DNA of 64,000 nucleotides from JAHIKV01 sp963733145 (GCA_963733145.1 CAVTCJ010000006.1:62001-126000); one strand, 5' to 3'; positions 1-9,178 are shown, numbered from the stretch's first letter. Numbers and translations are program-made. The notes: a model not told the origin generated them from the letters alone.

Positions 1-1
1 C

Positions 2-1216
2 GTCGCCGTCCATCTCGACCTGACCGGCGGAGCGGAGGCCAATGGCCCCCTCGGCGCCGGCTGGCACGGCACGGGTTCGCTGGCCATCGAAGGCGACGCC
101 AACGTCGTCTCATCCGCCGGATACCTCGGTTTCCGCACCGGATCGACGGGAACCGCCACCGTCGGCGGGACCGCCGCCTGGGGCACCGGCGATTTGACCG
201 TCGGGCGAGAAGGAAATGGCACGCTTACCCAATCCAGCGGCACGGTGAACGTCCAGGGTAATTGCACGATCGGGTCACATTCCTCGGGCGTCGGCGTCTA
301 TAATCTCAACGGCGGCACGCTCAACGTGGGCGGCGGGCTGATTATCGCCGATGAAGGAACCGGTACGCTCAACGTGGGCGGCGGCCTCATTTCCATGAAC
401 GGCGGCGGCGTCTACTCCGGCATCGGAACCCCCGCCTTCAACTTCCAGGGCGGAACCCTGCGGAACGCCGCTGAGGTCGCCTCGCCGGTCAATCTCCAAT
501 CCGGCGGAACGGGCGCCGTGTTCCAGCAGGACGCCGGGTTCGACGGCCTCGTCTCCGCCAAGATCAGCGGCACGGGCCCGCTGACCAAGACCGGCGGCGG
601 CGTGCTGACTCTCTCCGGGGCCAATAACTATTCCGGCTTGACCGCGCTTCAGGCCGGCACGCTCAAGCTCGAATCGCCCGCCCACAATGCCGTGCTCACG
701 CTCGGCGGCGTCGATGTGCAGGGCGGCCAACTCCTCTTCGATTACAACGGCGGCGCCGACCCCGTGGACACGATTCGCTCGAACTTGCACGCCGGCTACG
801 TCGCCGGCAACGGTTCGCTCGACTCCGGCATGATGTACACCTCCACCGGCAGCGCCCTCGGCTACGGACTGGGCTACATCGACGACGCCCAAGCATCGAC
901 CGTCACTGTAGGGATCGCCCTCTACGGCGACACCAACCTCGACAATACGGTCAATCTCCTCGATTTGGCCGAGTTGGGCGCGAATTGGCACGGAACCGAC
1001 AGGTACTGGTATCAGGGCGACTTCAACTACGACGGCGTCGTGAACCTCTTGGACTTGGCCGTCCTCGGCGAGAATTGGCACGCCTCGACCGCGGGCATGT
1101 CCTTCAGCCAGGCCCTGTCGATGGTCACCTTCGCGGTCCCCGAGCCGGGCACATTGGCCCTGCTGGTCTGCGGCCTGGCCGGCCTGTTGGCCTACGTCTG
1201 GCGCAAGCGGCGATAA
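2..1216 (+). CDS. Beta-strand-repeat, dockerin and PEP-CTERM exported protein (3' part)
   Basis: The frame is open to the left window edge, so the N-terminus is missing. The visible part is Gly/Thr/Asn-rich with repeated 'GGTLNVGGG'-type strands, then an autotransporter-associated beta-strand repeat (PLTKTGGGVLTLSGANNYSG). Near the C-terminus are two dockerin-like Ca-binding repeats (YGDTNLDNTVNLLDLAEL and GDFNYDGVVNLLDLAVL). It ends with a PEP-CTERM signal: VPEPGTLALL, a hydrophobic helix and a basic RKRR tail. Proteins of this layout are exported and anchored or processed by an exosortase/archaeosortase. Substrate or partner is unknown; the dockerin suggests docking to a cohesin-like protein. 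Confidence 0.85.
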   Translation, partial: VAVHLDLTGGAEANGPLGAGWHGTGSLAIEGDANVVSSAGYLGFRTGSTGTATVGGTAAWGTGDLTVGREGNGTLTQSSGTVNVQGNCTIGSHSSGVGVYNLNGGTLNVGGGLIIADEGTGTLNVGGGLISMNGGGVYSGIGTPAFNFQGGTLRNAAEVASPVNLQSGGTGAVFQQDAGFDGLVSAKISGTGPLTKTGGGVLTLSGANNYSGLTALQAGTLKLESPAHNAVLTLGGVDVQGGQLLFDYNGGADPVDTIRSNLHAGYVAGNGSLDSGMMYTSTGSALGYGLGYIDDAQASTVTVGIALYGDTNLDNTVNLLDLAELGANWHGTDRYWYQGDFNYDGVVNLLDLAVLGENWHASTAGMSFSQALSMVTFAVPEPGTLALLVCGLAGLLAYVWRKRR

Positions 1217-1255
1217 CCGATAGCGGCCGTTCGCGGTTGCGGAAATAACAGCCGT

Positions 1256-1340
1256 TTCGCCCCGGCGTCCACGCCGGGTTCATAACGCTACGGACGATTG
1301 GCATTATCTTCCCGGCATGGACGCGGGGGCTAAACGAACT
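1256..1340. repeat. Divergent palindromic repeats of the GGCTAAAC family
   Basis: The gap 1217-1357 holds a hairpin-like CCCCGGCGTCCACGCCGGG and, about 50 bp on, CATGGACGCGGGGGCTAAAC. Both are degenerate forms of the palindrome found many times between 17.8 and 21.9 kb. No gene is visible here. Confidence 0.5.
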
Positions 1341-1357
1341 TGTTTGCCATCTGCCGC

Positions 1358-2110
1358 CTACAGGCTTGAACCGCCGTACGCGCCGTCCAATTCGCGGATG
1401 TAATCGAGCGCCTCGCAGACCTCGGGCACGCTCATTCCCACCCGGCGGCCTTGCCGGTCGCAGTCGGCCAGGAGCAGAAGTTCGTCGAAACTCTCGGCCG
1501 CCTCCAGTCGTCGGCGGAGCCGGACGCCGATCGCCCCCTCGCGCAACGACAGGGCCTCGACGTGGTGCTCGATCAGCCAAGCCGTCCGCGGGCTGATCGC
1601 GCCCTCCAGGGCCTCCAGGCCGGCCTGCACGTGGTCGCGGCGGTCGATCGCCTTGCCCACGTCGTGCAGCAACGCCGCCAGCAGAAAATCCTCGTCGTAG
1701 GGCAATGCTTCGCGGGCCAGCTCGAATACCTGCAAGCTGTGATAGAGCACGTCCCCCTCGGGATGCTCTTCCGGCGATTGAGCGACGTATTCCAGCGGCG
1801 CAAGCAGCAGTTCGTAGGTGCGGAAGCGGTCGGCGGCCGTAAAGCCGCGCTCGTCGCCCGCGCCAGTCGGCCCCGCTTCGCTTTCCGAACCAACCAAGAG
1901 TTCTCTCTGCTCATCCGGTCCGGCACGGTCGAAGATCCGCAGATGCCGGCGAATCTCCCGATTTTGCGGCAGATCGTCCGGCTTGAACCCGCCCACGGCG
2001 ATCCGCCTGGCGGCCTTCATTTTTGCCCGCGCGTATTGCGTCTCCTCGCGGGCGTAGATCAGCCGCGCCGCTTCATAGGCCACTCGACGACGTAATCGTT
2101 CAGACGACAT
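1358..2110 (-). CDS. HD-domain hydrolase-like protein
   Basis: A 250-residue soluble protein. The HD signature is clear: 'LLAALLHDVGKAIDRRDH' at about residues 145-162, a preceding His in 'LYHSLQVFEL', and 'LIEHHVEAL' downstream, giving the H...HD...H metal-ligand pattern of the HD superfamily. The N-terminal 40 residues are basic and helical. Such proteins hydrolyse phosphate esters (nucleotides or second messengers), but the substrate cannot be read from the sequence. It stands alone on the minus strand, between the PEP-CTERM gene and repeat-rich DNA; no strong ribosome binding site precedes the ATG. Confidence 0.75.
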   Translation of the reverse strand: MSSERLRRRVAYEAARLIYAREETQYARAKMKAARRIAVGGFKPDDLPQNREIRRHLRIFDRAGPDEQRELLVGSESEAGPTGAGDERGFTAADRFRTYELLLAPLEYVAQSPEEHPEGDVLYHSLQVFELAREALPYDEDFLLAALLHDVGKAIDRRDHVQAGLEALEGAISPRTAWLIEHHVEALSLREGAIGVRLRRRLEAAESFDELLLLADCDRQGRRVGMSVPEVCEALDYIRELDGAYGGSSL

Positions 2111-2130
2111 TTTCGATATGTTGTGGGAAT

Positions 2131-2390
2131 GGAGTTTGCGGTCCCCTCTCCCTTTGGGAGAGGGTTAGGATCGGGGAATCAATAACTGTCATCCTGAGCG
2201 CAGCGAAGGATCTCCGTGCATCCGAGACCAGATCCTTCGCTACGCTCAGGATGACTGCCAATTCCGACAGTTATTGATTCGCCCATCCTTAGGGTGACGG
2301 CAGTTCGATGAAAAAACGACGAAGAATTACGAAGCGATGCACTGCGCCCTCACCCCCTGCCCCTCTCCCAAAGGGAGAGGGGAGATTTTA
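2131..2390. repeat. GGGAGAGG palindromic repeats flanking a small mobile palindrome
   Basis: The gap 2111-2401 contains two copies of a palindrome around CCCTCTCCCTTTGGGAGAGG (about 2144-2164 and 2345-2385). The first copy is interrupted by the mobile palindrome at 2169-2288. The same repeat recurs at 3731-3768 inside a TPR gene and at 28045-28413 inside bioA. No gene is visible. Confidence 0.75.
2165..2292. mobile_element. MITE-like palindromic element with TTAG direct repeats (copy 1)
   Basis: A 120-bp insert (2169-2288) has perfect 15-bp terminal inverted repeats GAATCAATAACTGTC (2176-2190) and GACAGTTATTGATTC (2266-2280). Inside it are opposing copies of a core TCATCCTGAGCGCAGCGAAG. TTAG occurs directly on both sides (2165-2168 and 2289-2292). 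Removing the insert and one TTAG restores GGGAGAGGGTTAGGGTGA, the form of the host repeat seen uninterrupted near 28240. It has no coding capacity, so any movement would need a transposase acting in trans. Confidence 0.7.
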
Positions 2391-2401
2391 CGGGCACGTT
2401 T

Positions 2402-3037
2402 TCACACGACATTTTCGGTTGGTTCGTCCTGCTCTTCCATTATCTCTTGCAACTTGCGAATCGCCCGCATCCAGAGCATCTGCACCGCCGGGCGAGTGCG
2501 GTCCATCCGCTCGGCAACCTCATTGAACGGGAGCCGCTGGAGGTTGCGGAGCATGACGACTTCCTGATAGTCGGGCGAAAGCTCGGCCAGCGCCGCCGTG
2601 ACCCGCAACTCGGTGTCCAGCCGCAAAAACTCCTGGCTGGGGGTGGGCTGATCGGCGGCCGGCTCGGACGCGCCGCGGCGCAGGCTGTCGTCCGGGTCTT
2701 GGAAGGGGATTTCCCGGCCCGCCGCCCGCTTGGCGGTCGTGCGATAGCGGCGGACGAAATCGGCCGCGTTGTGGTTCAGTATCTTCCGCAGCCAGGCCAG
2801 CCACTGCTGCTCGCTATGCCCTTCGAACCGCTCGAAGTCGCGATAGGCCTCGAGCATCGTTTCCTGAACCAGGTCCGAGGCGTCCACCTTGCGGCGGAGC
2901 CAGGTCTCGATTTGCGATCGGGCGACGAAGCCCAAGTACGACCGGCAGAGCGCGAAGAGCCGTTCCCGGCTCTCGGCATCGCCCCCCCGAGCGGCCTCGA
3001 TCAGTCCCGAATAGCGCACGGAATCTCGTTCTGGCAT
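2402..3037 (-). CDS. ECF-type RNA polymerase sigma factor
   Basis: A 211-residue sigma-70 family protein. Region 2 is seen as 'KVDASDLVQETMLEAYRDFERF' at about residues 50-71 and region 4 as 'LSPDYQEVVMLRNLQRLPFNEVAERM' plus 'TRPAVQMLWMRAIRKLQ' near the C-terminus. The 'ASDLVQET' motif and the Glu-rich tail are typical of the ECF factors that are greatly expanded in planctomycetes. It has no adjacent anti-sigma gene: upstream is repeat DNA, downstream the HD-domain gene. The regulon is unknown. Confidence 0.88.
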   Translation of the reverse strand: MPERDSVRYSGLIEAARGGDAESRERLFALCRSYLGFVARSQIETWLRRKVDASDLVQETMLEAYRDFERFEGHSEQQWLAWLRKILNHNAADFVRRYRTTAKRAAGREIPFQDPDDSLRRGASEPAADQPTPSQEFLRLDTELRVTAALAELSPDYQEVVMLRNLQRLPFNEVAERMDRTRPAVQMLWMRAIRKLQEIMEEQDEPTENVV

Positions 3038-3139
3038 GGTTCCAGTGTACTCAAACTTAACTATGTATGCCAGTCCAACAGGTCAGCTCATCGACATACA
3101 GAAAATATCCACAGTGTACAATCAGGCCGGAAATCGTCT

Positions 3140-3205
3140 CAACACCGCGTGGACGCGGCGGCTAAACGGTCTCCCCCACGACCGCAGTCGCGGGGCGTTT
3201 TCCGA
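3140..3205. repeat. GGCTAAAC-family palindrome plus a CGCAGTCGCGGGGCG repeat
   Basis: Between the sigma factor and the next gene lies CCGCGTGGACGCGGCGGC followed by TAAACGG (3145-3168), then ACCGCAGTCGCGGGGCGTTT (3180-3200). The same two units occur together at 19155-19230 and 21588-21690. Confidence 0.7.
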
Positions 3206-3215
3206 CAACTAACCA

Positions 3216-4439
3216 CTACTTCTCCCCCTCCAACGCCTCAATGTTCTTCTTCGCCAGCGGCGCAAGCGGACTGCCGGGATAGTCGTTCACCAGCGAGTGG
3301 AGCGTGGCTAGGGCGCGGTCCTTTCGGCCCATGCGCATTTCGCAATCGGCCGCCAACAGCAACAACTGATCGACGTACGGCGAGTCGGGATTGACCGTCC
3401 GCAACTGCTCCGCCTGGGCTATCGCCTGGGCGAACTTGCCGCGGCCGGACCAATAGCGGGCGAACATCAACGTCAGATAGCCGTCCAGCCGCGCGGCCGG
3501 ATACGCGCCGAGCCAGGTCTCGATCTCTTCCGCCGCCCGGACGTATTGCTGGGCGGCGATGAAGGCCTCGGTCGAACGGGCGTGCGCACCTCGCTTGGCC
3601 GTCTCGACGTTGAACTGCCGCGAAGCGCTCAGAATCCGCTCGGCCTCGAGATACGCCTTCCGGGCGGCTTTTCCGTCGCCCGTGGCCGCATCGTAATCGC
3701 CCCGAACGCGCTGCAATTGGGCGGCAACAGCCCTCACCCCCGGCCCCTCTCCCAAAGGGAGAGGGGAGAGCAATTTCTCCGCCGCTTCCAACAGCGGCTT
3801 GGCGGCCGCCGGGCGGAGCAGATCGTTGACGGCTATGTCGGCGGCGGCCAGTTCGCAGGCGGCCTTCGTTTCGGCGGCGTCGGCGCGCCTGGCGGCGGCG
3901 CTCCAAATCTCGAAGGCGGTTGGCGAATCGCCCAAGCGAAACCGGGCCATCGGGCCGACCAACGCGGCCAGCTTCAGCAAACCGTCCCCCTTGGCAACCT
4001 TTCCGTCCCGCAGCCCCGCTTGCACCGCATGGACCGCCTTGCTCAGGTAGCTCTCCGCCTGCCCGGGCTTGGCGAGGGCCTTCGCCTCGAACGCCAACGC
4101 CAATTGCCGCAGCGAGGCCGCGTCGAGCTGGCTCGGATCGTAGTCCTCGATGATCCGCAGGTATTCGTCCAGGGTGTGGGTATCTTTGCCGGGTGGGAGT
4201 TCCGGCCGGTCGATGTAAATCCGGTTGGTCGCTTTGGCCGTTCTCACACCGCGACGGATGGAGAGGGTCACTTCATACAAGCCCGGACGGAGGTAGACGT
4301 GATCGACGTTCAACAACTCGCTGGACTGCCCGTCGCCGAAGTCCCAGCGGATTTTGGCCCCCGGAGCGGTGAGCGTTTGGGGCGAAAGGTTATGAAACTT
4401 CACGCCCAGCATAGGCACGGGGTCGTCGGGCAGCGGCAC
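3216..4439 (-). CDS. PKD-domain/TPR exported protein, 3' fragment of a frameshifted gene
   Basis: This is the C-terminal part of the gene starting at 5370; the frame actually joins near 4530. It begins with a PKD-like beta domain (IRWDFGDGQSSELLNVDHVYLRPGLYEVTLSI), followed by about 300 residues of TPR-like helical repeats ending 'DRALATLHSLVNDYPGSPLAPLAKKNIEALEGEK'. An in-frame peptide, LSPLPLGEGPGVRA, at about 3735-3775 is the translation of the GGGAGAGG palindrome and does not fit the surrounding helices. The likely place of action is periplasmic or extracellular, using the signal peptide of the upstream fragment. Function unknown. Confidence 0.7.
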   Translation of the reverse strand: MPLPDDPVPMLGVKFHNLSPQTLTAPGAKIRWDFGDGQSSELLNVDHVYLRPGLYEVTLSIRRGVRTAKATNRIYIDRPELPPGKDTHTLDEYLRIIEDYDPSQLDAASLRQLALAFEAKALAKPGQAESYLSKAVHAVQAGLRDGKVAKGDGLLKLAALVGPMARFRLGDSPTAFEIWSAAARRADAAETKAACELAAADIAVNDLLRPAAAKPLLEAAEKLLSPLPLGEGPGVRAVAAQLQRVRGDYDAATGDGKAARKAYLEAERILSASRQFNVETAKRGAHARSTEAFIAAQQYVRAAEEIETWLGAYPAARLDGYLTLMFARYWSGRGKFAQAIAQAEQLRTVNPDSPYVDQLLLLAADCEMRMGRKDRALATLHSLVNDYPGSPLAPLAKKNIEALEGEK

Positions 4440-4452
4440 CTCACCGGCAATC

Positions 4453-5370
4453 TCAGCCGTAAAATCGGGCGCCGCGCCGCCGACCCTGCGGCTTTCCCTG
4501 CCGGCGGGCAGACGTCCGACCAGGTGCGCAGTTGAATGCCTCCGCCGGGATTTTCGTCGGCCGACGCGGCTTCTCCGAGGGATTGATTTCCCAATCGGCG
4601 GCCATCATGGCCTCCGGCCCGGAGGCGGCGTGATAATACTCGAACTTGTGTTCGCCGGCGGCGAGCCGCACGTCGTGCCGCGAGCCGGGCAAGGCGCGGC
4701 GCCGGGGGCCATGCCGACCGGGCGCGGAGGCGATCAGTTTGCCGTCGATCAGCAGGAAGCTGCAATCCCGGCTGGCGGTGTAGAATCCGTAAGTGCCCGG
4801 TTCGTTGAGGTGCAGATAACCGCTGTAACGGCTGAGGAACGGTTCCCGCTTGAGGCTGCACGGATTGGCGGCGTGGAACACGCCCTCGACGTAGTCGGCG
4901 CCGATCGGCGGGGCGGCCTCGAACGCCTGGCGGACCGAATCGAGGCTTCTGAGGTCGCAGCGGCGGAATTGCCGCGTTTCCAGCAGCAGACCGTCGTGGC
5001 AAGTCCAGGGCGGCAGCTCGTCGCGGGGCGGCTCGCCGCCGTAAAAGACTTCGTAGACGGATTGGCCCGCGACGGTCTGAAAAGCGACGCGGCAGAAATC
5101 GCCCGGTCCGACTTGCAGGACGCGGTACGGAACGGTTTCCCTATTCCGCGCGGCGACCAGCACGTTCCGCCCGTCGGGACGAATCTCGGCGTGGGCGAGG
5201 AACTCGACGACGATGATCGAGTACGATTTCCGCTCGGGCACGACCACCGCGCGGACGCCGTTGAACTCCGTGCCGCCGCGGCGGAAGGATTGGGCCGACA
5301 GGTCGTTTGCGAATAGGACAATCGCAGCAAACGCGGCGATCCATGCGGCAGTTACAATTCCGGTTCGCAT
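4453..5370 (-). CDS. Exported PA14-like protein, 5' fragment of the PKD/TPR gene
   Basis: The start is an ATG at 5370, with a signal peptide (MRTGIVTAAWIAAFAAIVLFANDLSAQ). The middle region (about residues 150-265) resembles a PA14/GLEYA beta domain: 'YSGYLHLNEPGTYGFYTASRDCSFLLIDGK' and 'LAAGEHKFEYYHA'. After residue about 285 the frame runs into Arg-rich nonsense (RRQGKPQGRRRGARFYG) and stops, while another frame continues sensibly as 'APDFTAEIAGEVPLPDD' into the 3216-4439 ORF. One gene of about 715 codons with a single frameshift near 4520-4535 is the best reading. It starts 3 bp after the stop of the 5374-5616 gene. Confidence 0.7.
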   Translation of the reverse strand: MRTGIVTAAWIAAFAAIVLFANDLSAQSFRRGGTEFNGVRAVVVPERKSYSIIVVEFLAHAEIRPDGRNVLVAARNRETVPYRVLQVGPGDFCRVAFQTVAGQSVYEVFYGGEPPRDELPPWTCHDGLLLETRQFRRCDLRSLDSVRQAFEAAPPIGADYVEGVFHAANPCSLKREPFLSRYSGYLHLNEPGTYGFYTASRDCSFLLIDGKLIASAPGRHGPRRRALPGSRHDVRLAAGEHKFEYYHAASGPEAMMAADWEINPSEKPRRPTKIPAEAFNCAPGRTSARRQGKPQGRRRGARFYG

Positions 5371-5373
5371 AAT

Positions 5374-5616
5374 CTAAGCGGTGCCGATTCTTCGTTGGTT
5401 ACGATTCCAAACCAAATACTCGTCAAGCTCCTTTGCGTCTTCCAACCAAGAGCCGAAGGCCCGGCGGAGCCCGGAAGTGAGTGGAGTTGCCGCGGCTTCC
5501 TTGCTTTCAGCAGGCATGGCCCGGACTACGATCGTGACCGGTTGCCCGTCCGGGAAACCGGATTCGGTTTCGAGTTCAATCATTCGCCCATGCACGATGC
5601 CGTGTAGATGTTCCAC
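5374..5616 (-). CDS. Small antitoxin-like protein (DUF104/VapB-like)
   Basis: An 80-residue protein, chosen to start at the GTG at 5616 because a strong GGAGG lies about 8 bp upstream; the frame is open further up but reads as nonsense. The N-terminal half (HLHGIVHGRMIELE, then PDGQPVTIVV) resembles the small beta domain of DUF104/AbrB-like antitoxins. The tail 'LRRAFGSWLEDAKELDEYL' resembles toxin-binding tails common in planctomycete VapB-type proteins. No toxin gene is visible beside it; the neighbour downstream is the PA14-like/TPR gene, 3 bp away. Confidence 0.55.
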   Translation of the reverse strand: MEHLHGIVHGRMIELETESGFPDGQPVTIVVRAMPAESKEAAATPLTSGLRRAFGSWLEDAKELDEYLVWNRNQRRIGTA

Positions 5617-5740
5617 GATTCCGCCTCCATTCAATGGATCGCATTTAGCGCTTCTGAGGAGACCATTGATATACTCGCCCCCATCAACTAGTGTATATGG
5701 ATATTCTCGCGGATGGAAGCAACAGGCGGGAGGAACAGAC

Positions 5741-6850
<1,110 letters not shown>

Positions 6851-6861
6851 AACGGCATCAA

Positions 6862-7362
6862 CTAGAGTTGCGGCACCCGCTCAGCAGAGATATTGTCGAC
6901 ATCTATGGCCGGCAGGGCGGACCGGACGTTGTCAAACCTGAAAAACAAACGCATCAGGTTGTCCATCGCCCGCGATTGGATGTGAGTGCCTCCGATCCAT
7001 CGCGAAACCGTCTCGGGCGCGACGCCGATTCGCTCCGCAAAGTCTTTTTGCATCATGCCGAGATTGCTGAGTGACTCGCGGATTTGCGTCGGTGACAACA
7101 GGCCAAGATGATCCCGCAACGCCTGCGTCACTTGTTCGTTGCTGACGTTGCTGAACAGTATCTCCCCGCAAGCACGGCATTTGTTGATTTTGAGCCGTGT
7201 GATGCGGAAAGCATAGAGACGGCCGTCGTGCTTGACTTCGGCGTCGTAGGCGATAGTCGCCGGCCACACCTCGGTTTTGCCGCACTCGGCACAACGCCGT
7301 GGAAACGGCTTTTCGGTGGAGGCCGCCACATCGGTTGCGCTAATGGATTCTTTCTTACGCAT
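6862..7362 (-). CDS. MqsA/YgiT-like antitoxin (zinc ribbon plus HTH)
   Basis: A 166-residue protein with an N-terminal zinc-binding region, CAECGKTEVW and CRACGEILF, giving two CxxC pairs about 35 residues apart. It is followed by a helix-turn-helix 'MMQKDFAERIGVAPETVSRWIGG' in the Xre/YgiT style. This is the layout of MqsA-type antitoxins, in which the zinc domain binds toxin and the HTH binds the operator. Its start overlaps the end of the upstream toxin-like gene by 8 bp, so translation is probably coupled. Regulation through the palindrome at 7765-7784 is likely. Confidence 0.8.
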   Translation of the reverse strand: MRKKESISATDVAASTEKPFPRRCAECGKTEVWPATIAYDAEVKHDGRLYAFRITRLKINKCRACGEILFSNVSNEQVTQALRDHLGLLSPTQIRESLSNLGMMQKDFAERIGVAPETVSRWIGGTHIQSRAMDNLMRLFFRFDNVRSALPAIDVDNISAERVPQL

Positions 7363-7699
7363 AGTGAATATTCACCACGTATACAGTCGGTCCCATCTTG
7401 GTTTCATCGAAACGAGTCTCGATATAAATCAGCCGGCCGGCAATCGTGATACGAAAATCGTAATGATGTGAATATAGGTTTCGGTAATCTTCACGAGTCT
7501 CAACGACCTGATCGATTTCGCCGCCCCCGAACACGTGTTCGTACATTAATTCGCCAATCGACTTCGGATCGTATCCTTCAAGATGACTCCGAAGCCACTC
7601 GGTGGGCAGCCGTTTCCATTGGATGAAACCGTCGCAGTTCCATTCCTTGAGGGCCTCGATGATCCTTTCGGCGAGCTTTTCGTCAGTCAGGGGAGGCAT
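7355..7699 (-). CDS. Putative toxin partner of the MqsA-like antitoxin
   Basis: The start is the ATG at 7699, because GGGAGG sits 5 bp upstream; this gives 114 residues. The N-terminal half is helical (KLAERIIEALKEWNCDGFIQW). The C-terminal half is a strand-rich block 'HHYDFRITIAGRLIYIETRF...GPTVYVVNIHYA', reminiscent of RelE/MqsR-fold mRNA interferases. The toxin-first order and 8-bp overlap match mqsRA-type operons. I do not recognise the exact family, so the toxin call rests mainly on context. Confidence 0.55.
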   Translation of the reverse strand: MPPLTDEKLAERIIEALKEWNCDGFIQWKRLPTEWLRSHLEGYDPKSIGELMYEHVFGGGEIDQVVETREDYRNLYSHHYDFRITIAGRLIYIETRFDETKMGPTVYVVNIHYA

Positions 7700-7752
7700 A
7701 AACCTCCCTCTTGGTTGATGGATCGCAACCCTCAATGAATGAGTCTAAATCA

Positions 7753-7784
7753 ATCATACGAAGTGACTTGATATATGTCAAGTC
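7753..7784 (-). promoter_or_regulatory. Sigma-70-like promoter with an overlapping operator palindrome for the TA pair
   Basis: On the minus strand TTGACA (7776-7781) and TATGAT (7753-7758) are separated by exactly 17 bp, a near-consensus housekeeping promoter. The palindrome GACTTGACATATATCAAGTC (7765-7784, 7-bp arms) covers the -35 box. It lies about 55 bp upstream of the toxin start. This is the expected arrangement for repression by the HTH antitoxin. Confidence 0.75.
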
Positions 7785-7900
7785 GGCGTCTTGGGTTAAA
7801 AATTGGATGATATTCCACCACTATTATCCCACACCAGTCTCCAGCAGGGGTAATCTGCCATAAAAGAGACGATTTGACAAGCCCGGCAGCGGGCGAAAAG

Positions 7901-9178
7901 TCACGCCTTTGAACCAAACCGATTGGACAAAAACGTCTCGAAGACCAGCACGATCAGCACGGCCGCGAGGAACGGCGCCCAGAGACTTTTGCCCTCGCGG
8001 AGGCGGGCGAACGTCGCCGATAGATCGTCGGGATTGTCGGCCACGATCAGCGGCACGCCGCCGAGCAACTCCTCCAGCTCCGCCGGTTCGATCTTGGCCG
8101 GATCGGCCTCGGCCGGATCGAAATTGACGGCGTACGCCGTTTCGGCCGGTCGTTCGGCGGCGGGCAACCGCAACACGTAGATCCCGATTTCGTAAGTGTT
8201 GGTGTAATGGAACTCTCCGGATGTTTTCAGTCGCAACGTTTCGCCGTCCGGCGGAACCAGTTCGACTAATTGTGGCACAGCCGTATTATGTGGCACAGCC
8301 GCCCTCGGCTGTGTTTGACGTTCTACATCGCTCGCCCCAGCCGAGGGCGGCTGGGCTACATTTGCATCGCGCCGGACTACGGTTAGCCGATACTCCAACG
8401 GCTGACCGGCGAGGACGTCGGTTCTGATGCGATCGGACTTTGCCAGATGGAACGTCAGCCGAACGACCAACGGCAAAAAGATCGGCCGCAGCGGCAGATT
8501 GGTCCAAGCAGGCGTCGCGGCCGCGCCGAGCAGCAGCGTCCGGCCTTTGCCCACGCCCCGCTCAACCAGCAACGGATCACCGTCATCGAGCCGGACCAAG
8601 GCGCGGGCCGGCCCCTTCTCGACCGCCATTCCCAGGTGCCTGTAAATCAGAACCGATTCGTACAACGAGGCCGGATCGTTCAAGCCGCTGAGGGGCGGAT
8701 AATCCGCGTCGAGATACCCGACGTGCCAGCTATCTCGCCCCGAGTTCGGCCCGATCGCGCGAACGGCGAACAACTGGGAGGGCAACAAACGGCCGCCGGC
8801 GAGTTGGTCCATCCGGTTGTAAGCCGCCGGCTCCACGTTGTCGCCGCAGATCCAGACGAGATTGCCGCCGGCGGCGACGTAGCCGGCCAGCCGCTCGGCC
8901 GCTTTGGCGTCGAGCGCGGGCAGGTTCACGCAGAACAAGACTTTATATTTCTCCAGCGGCTCGTCGGCCAGATCGACAAGGGATAGATTCGCCACGTCGA
9001 AACCGCCGGCGCCGGCCGGCGCGGAGGCCAGAGCCTGCTCCAGATAGTAGGCCTCGTCGAGATACGGAATCTCGTGACGCCGCGCTTCGAGCACCGCCAC
9101 GGGCACGCCGCCGCCGGCCTGGACGGCGAAAAACCGGCGGTCGTCGTACTTCGAGCCGTCCTCGCCCACCAGCCGCAC
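7901..9178 (-). CDS. BatA-like protein, 3' fragment
   Basis: This is the C-terminal part of the gene starting at 10163, joined by a frameshift near 9205 ('AGLHRGEVRLVGEDG' continues the upstream fragment). It contains a gatase-like/DUF4159-like region with 'LVWICGDNVEPAAYNRM' and ends with a membrane helix (FLAAVLIVLVFETFLSNRFG), as usual for planctomycete BatA proteins. An in-frame insert 'VAQPPSAGASDVE...QPRAAVPHNTAVPQ' (8276-8362) is the translation of a dispersed palindromic repeat also present at 58079-58141. Confidence 0.75.
   Translation of the reverse strand: MRLVGEDGSKYDDRRFFAVQAGGGVPVAVLEARRHEIPYLDEAYYLEQALASAPAGAGGFDVANLSLVDLADEPLEKYKVLFCVNLPALDAKAAERLAGYVAAGGNLVWICGDNVEPAAYNRMDQLAGGRLLPSQLFAVRAIGPNSGRDSWHVGYLDADYPPLSGLNDPASLYESVLIYRHLGMAVEKGPARALVRLDDGDPLLVERGVGKGRTLLLGAAATPAWTNLPLRPIFLPLVVRLTFHLAKSDRIRTDVLAGQPLEYRLTVVRRDANVAQPPSAGASDVERQTQPRAAVPHNTAVPQLVELVPPDGETLRLKTSGEFHYTNTYEIGIYVLRLPAAERPAETAYAVNFDPAEADPAKIEPAELEELLGGVPLIVADNPDDLSATFARLREGKSLWAPFLAAVLIVLVFETFLSNRFGSKA
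8276..8362. repeat. Palindromic repeat inside the BatA-like gene
   Basis: The arms CACAGCCGCCCTCGGCTGTG and CCCAGCCGAGGGCGGCTGGG enclose a short loop. A copy of the same family lies at 58079-58141 outside genes. Here it is read through in an open frame. Confidence 0.7.
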
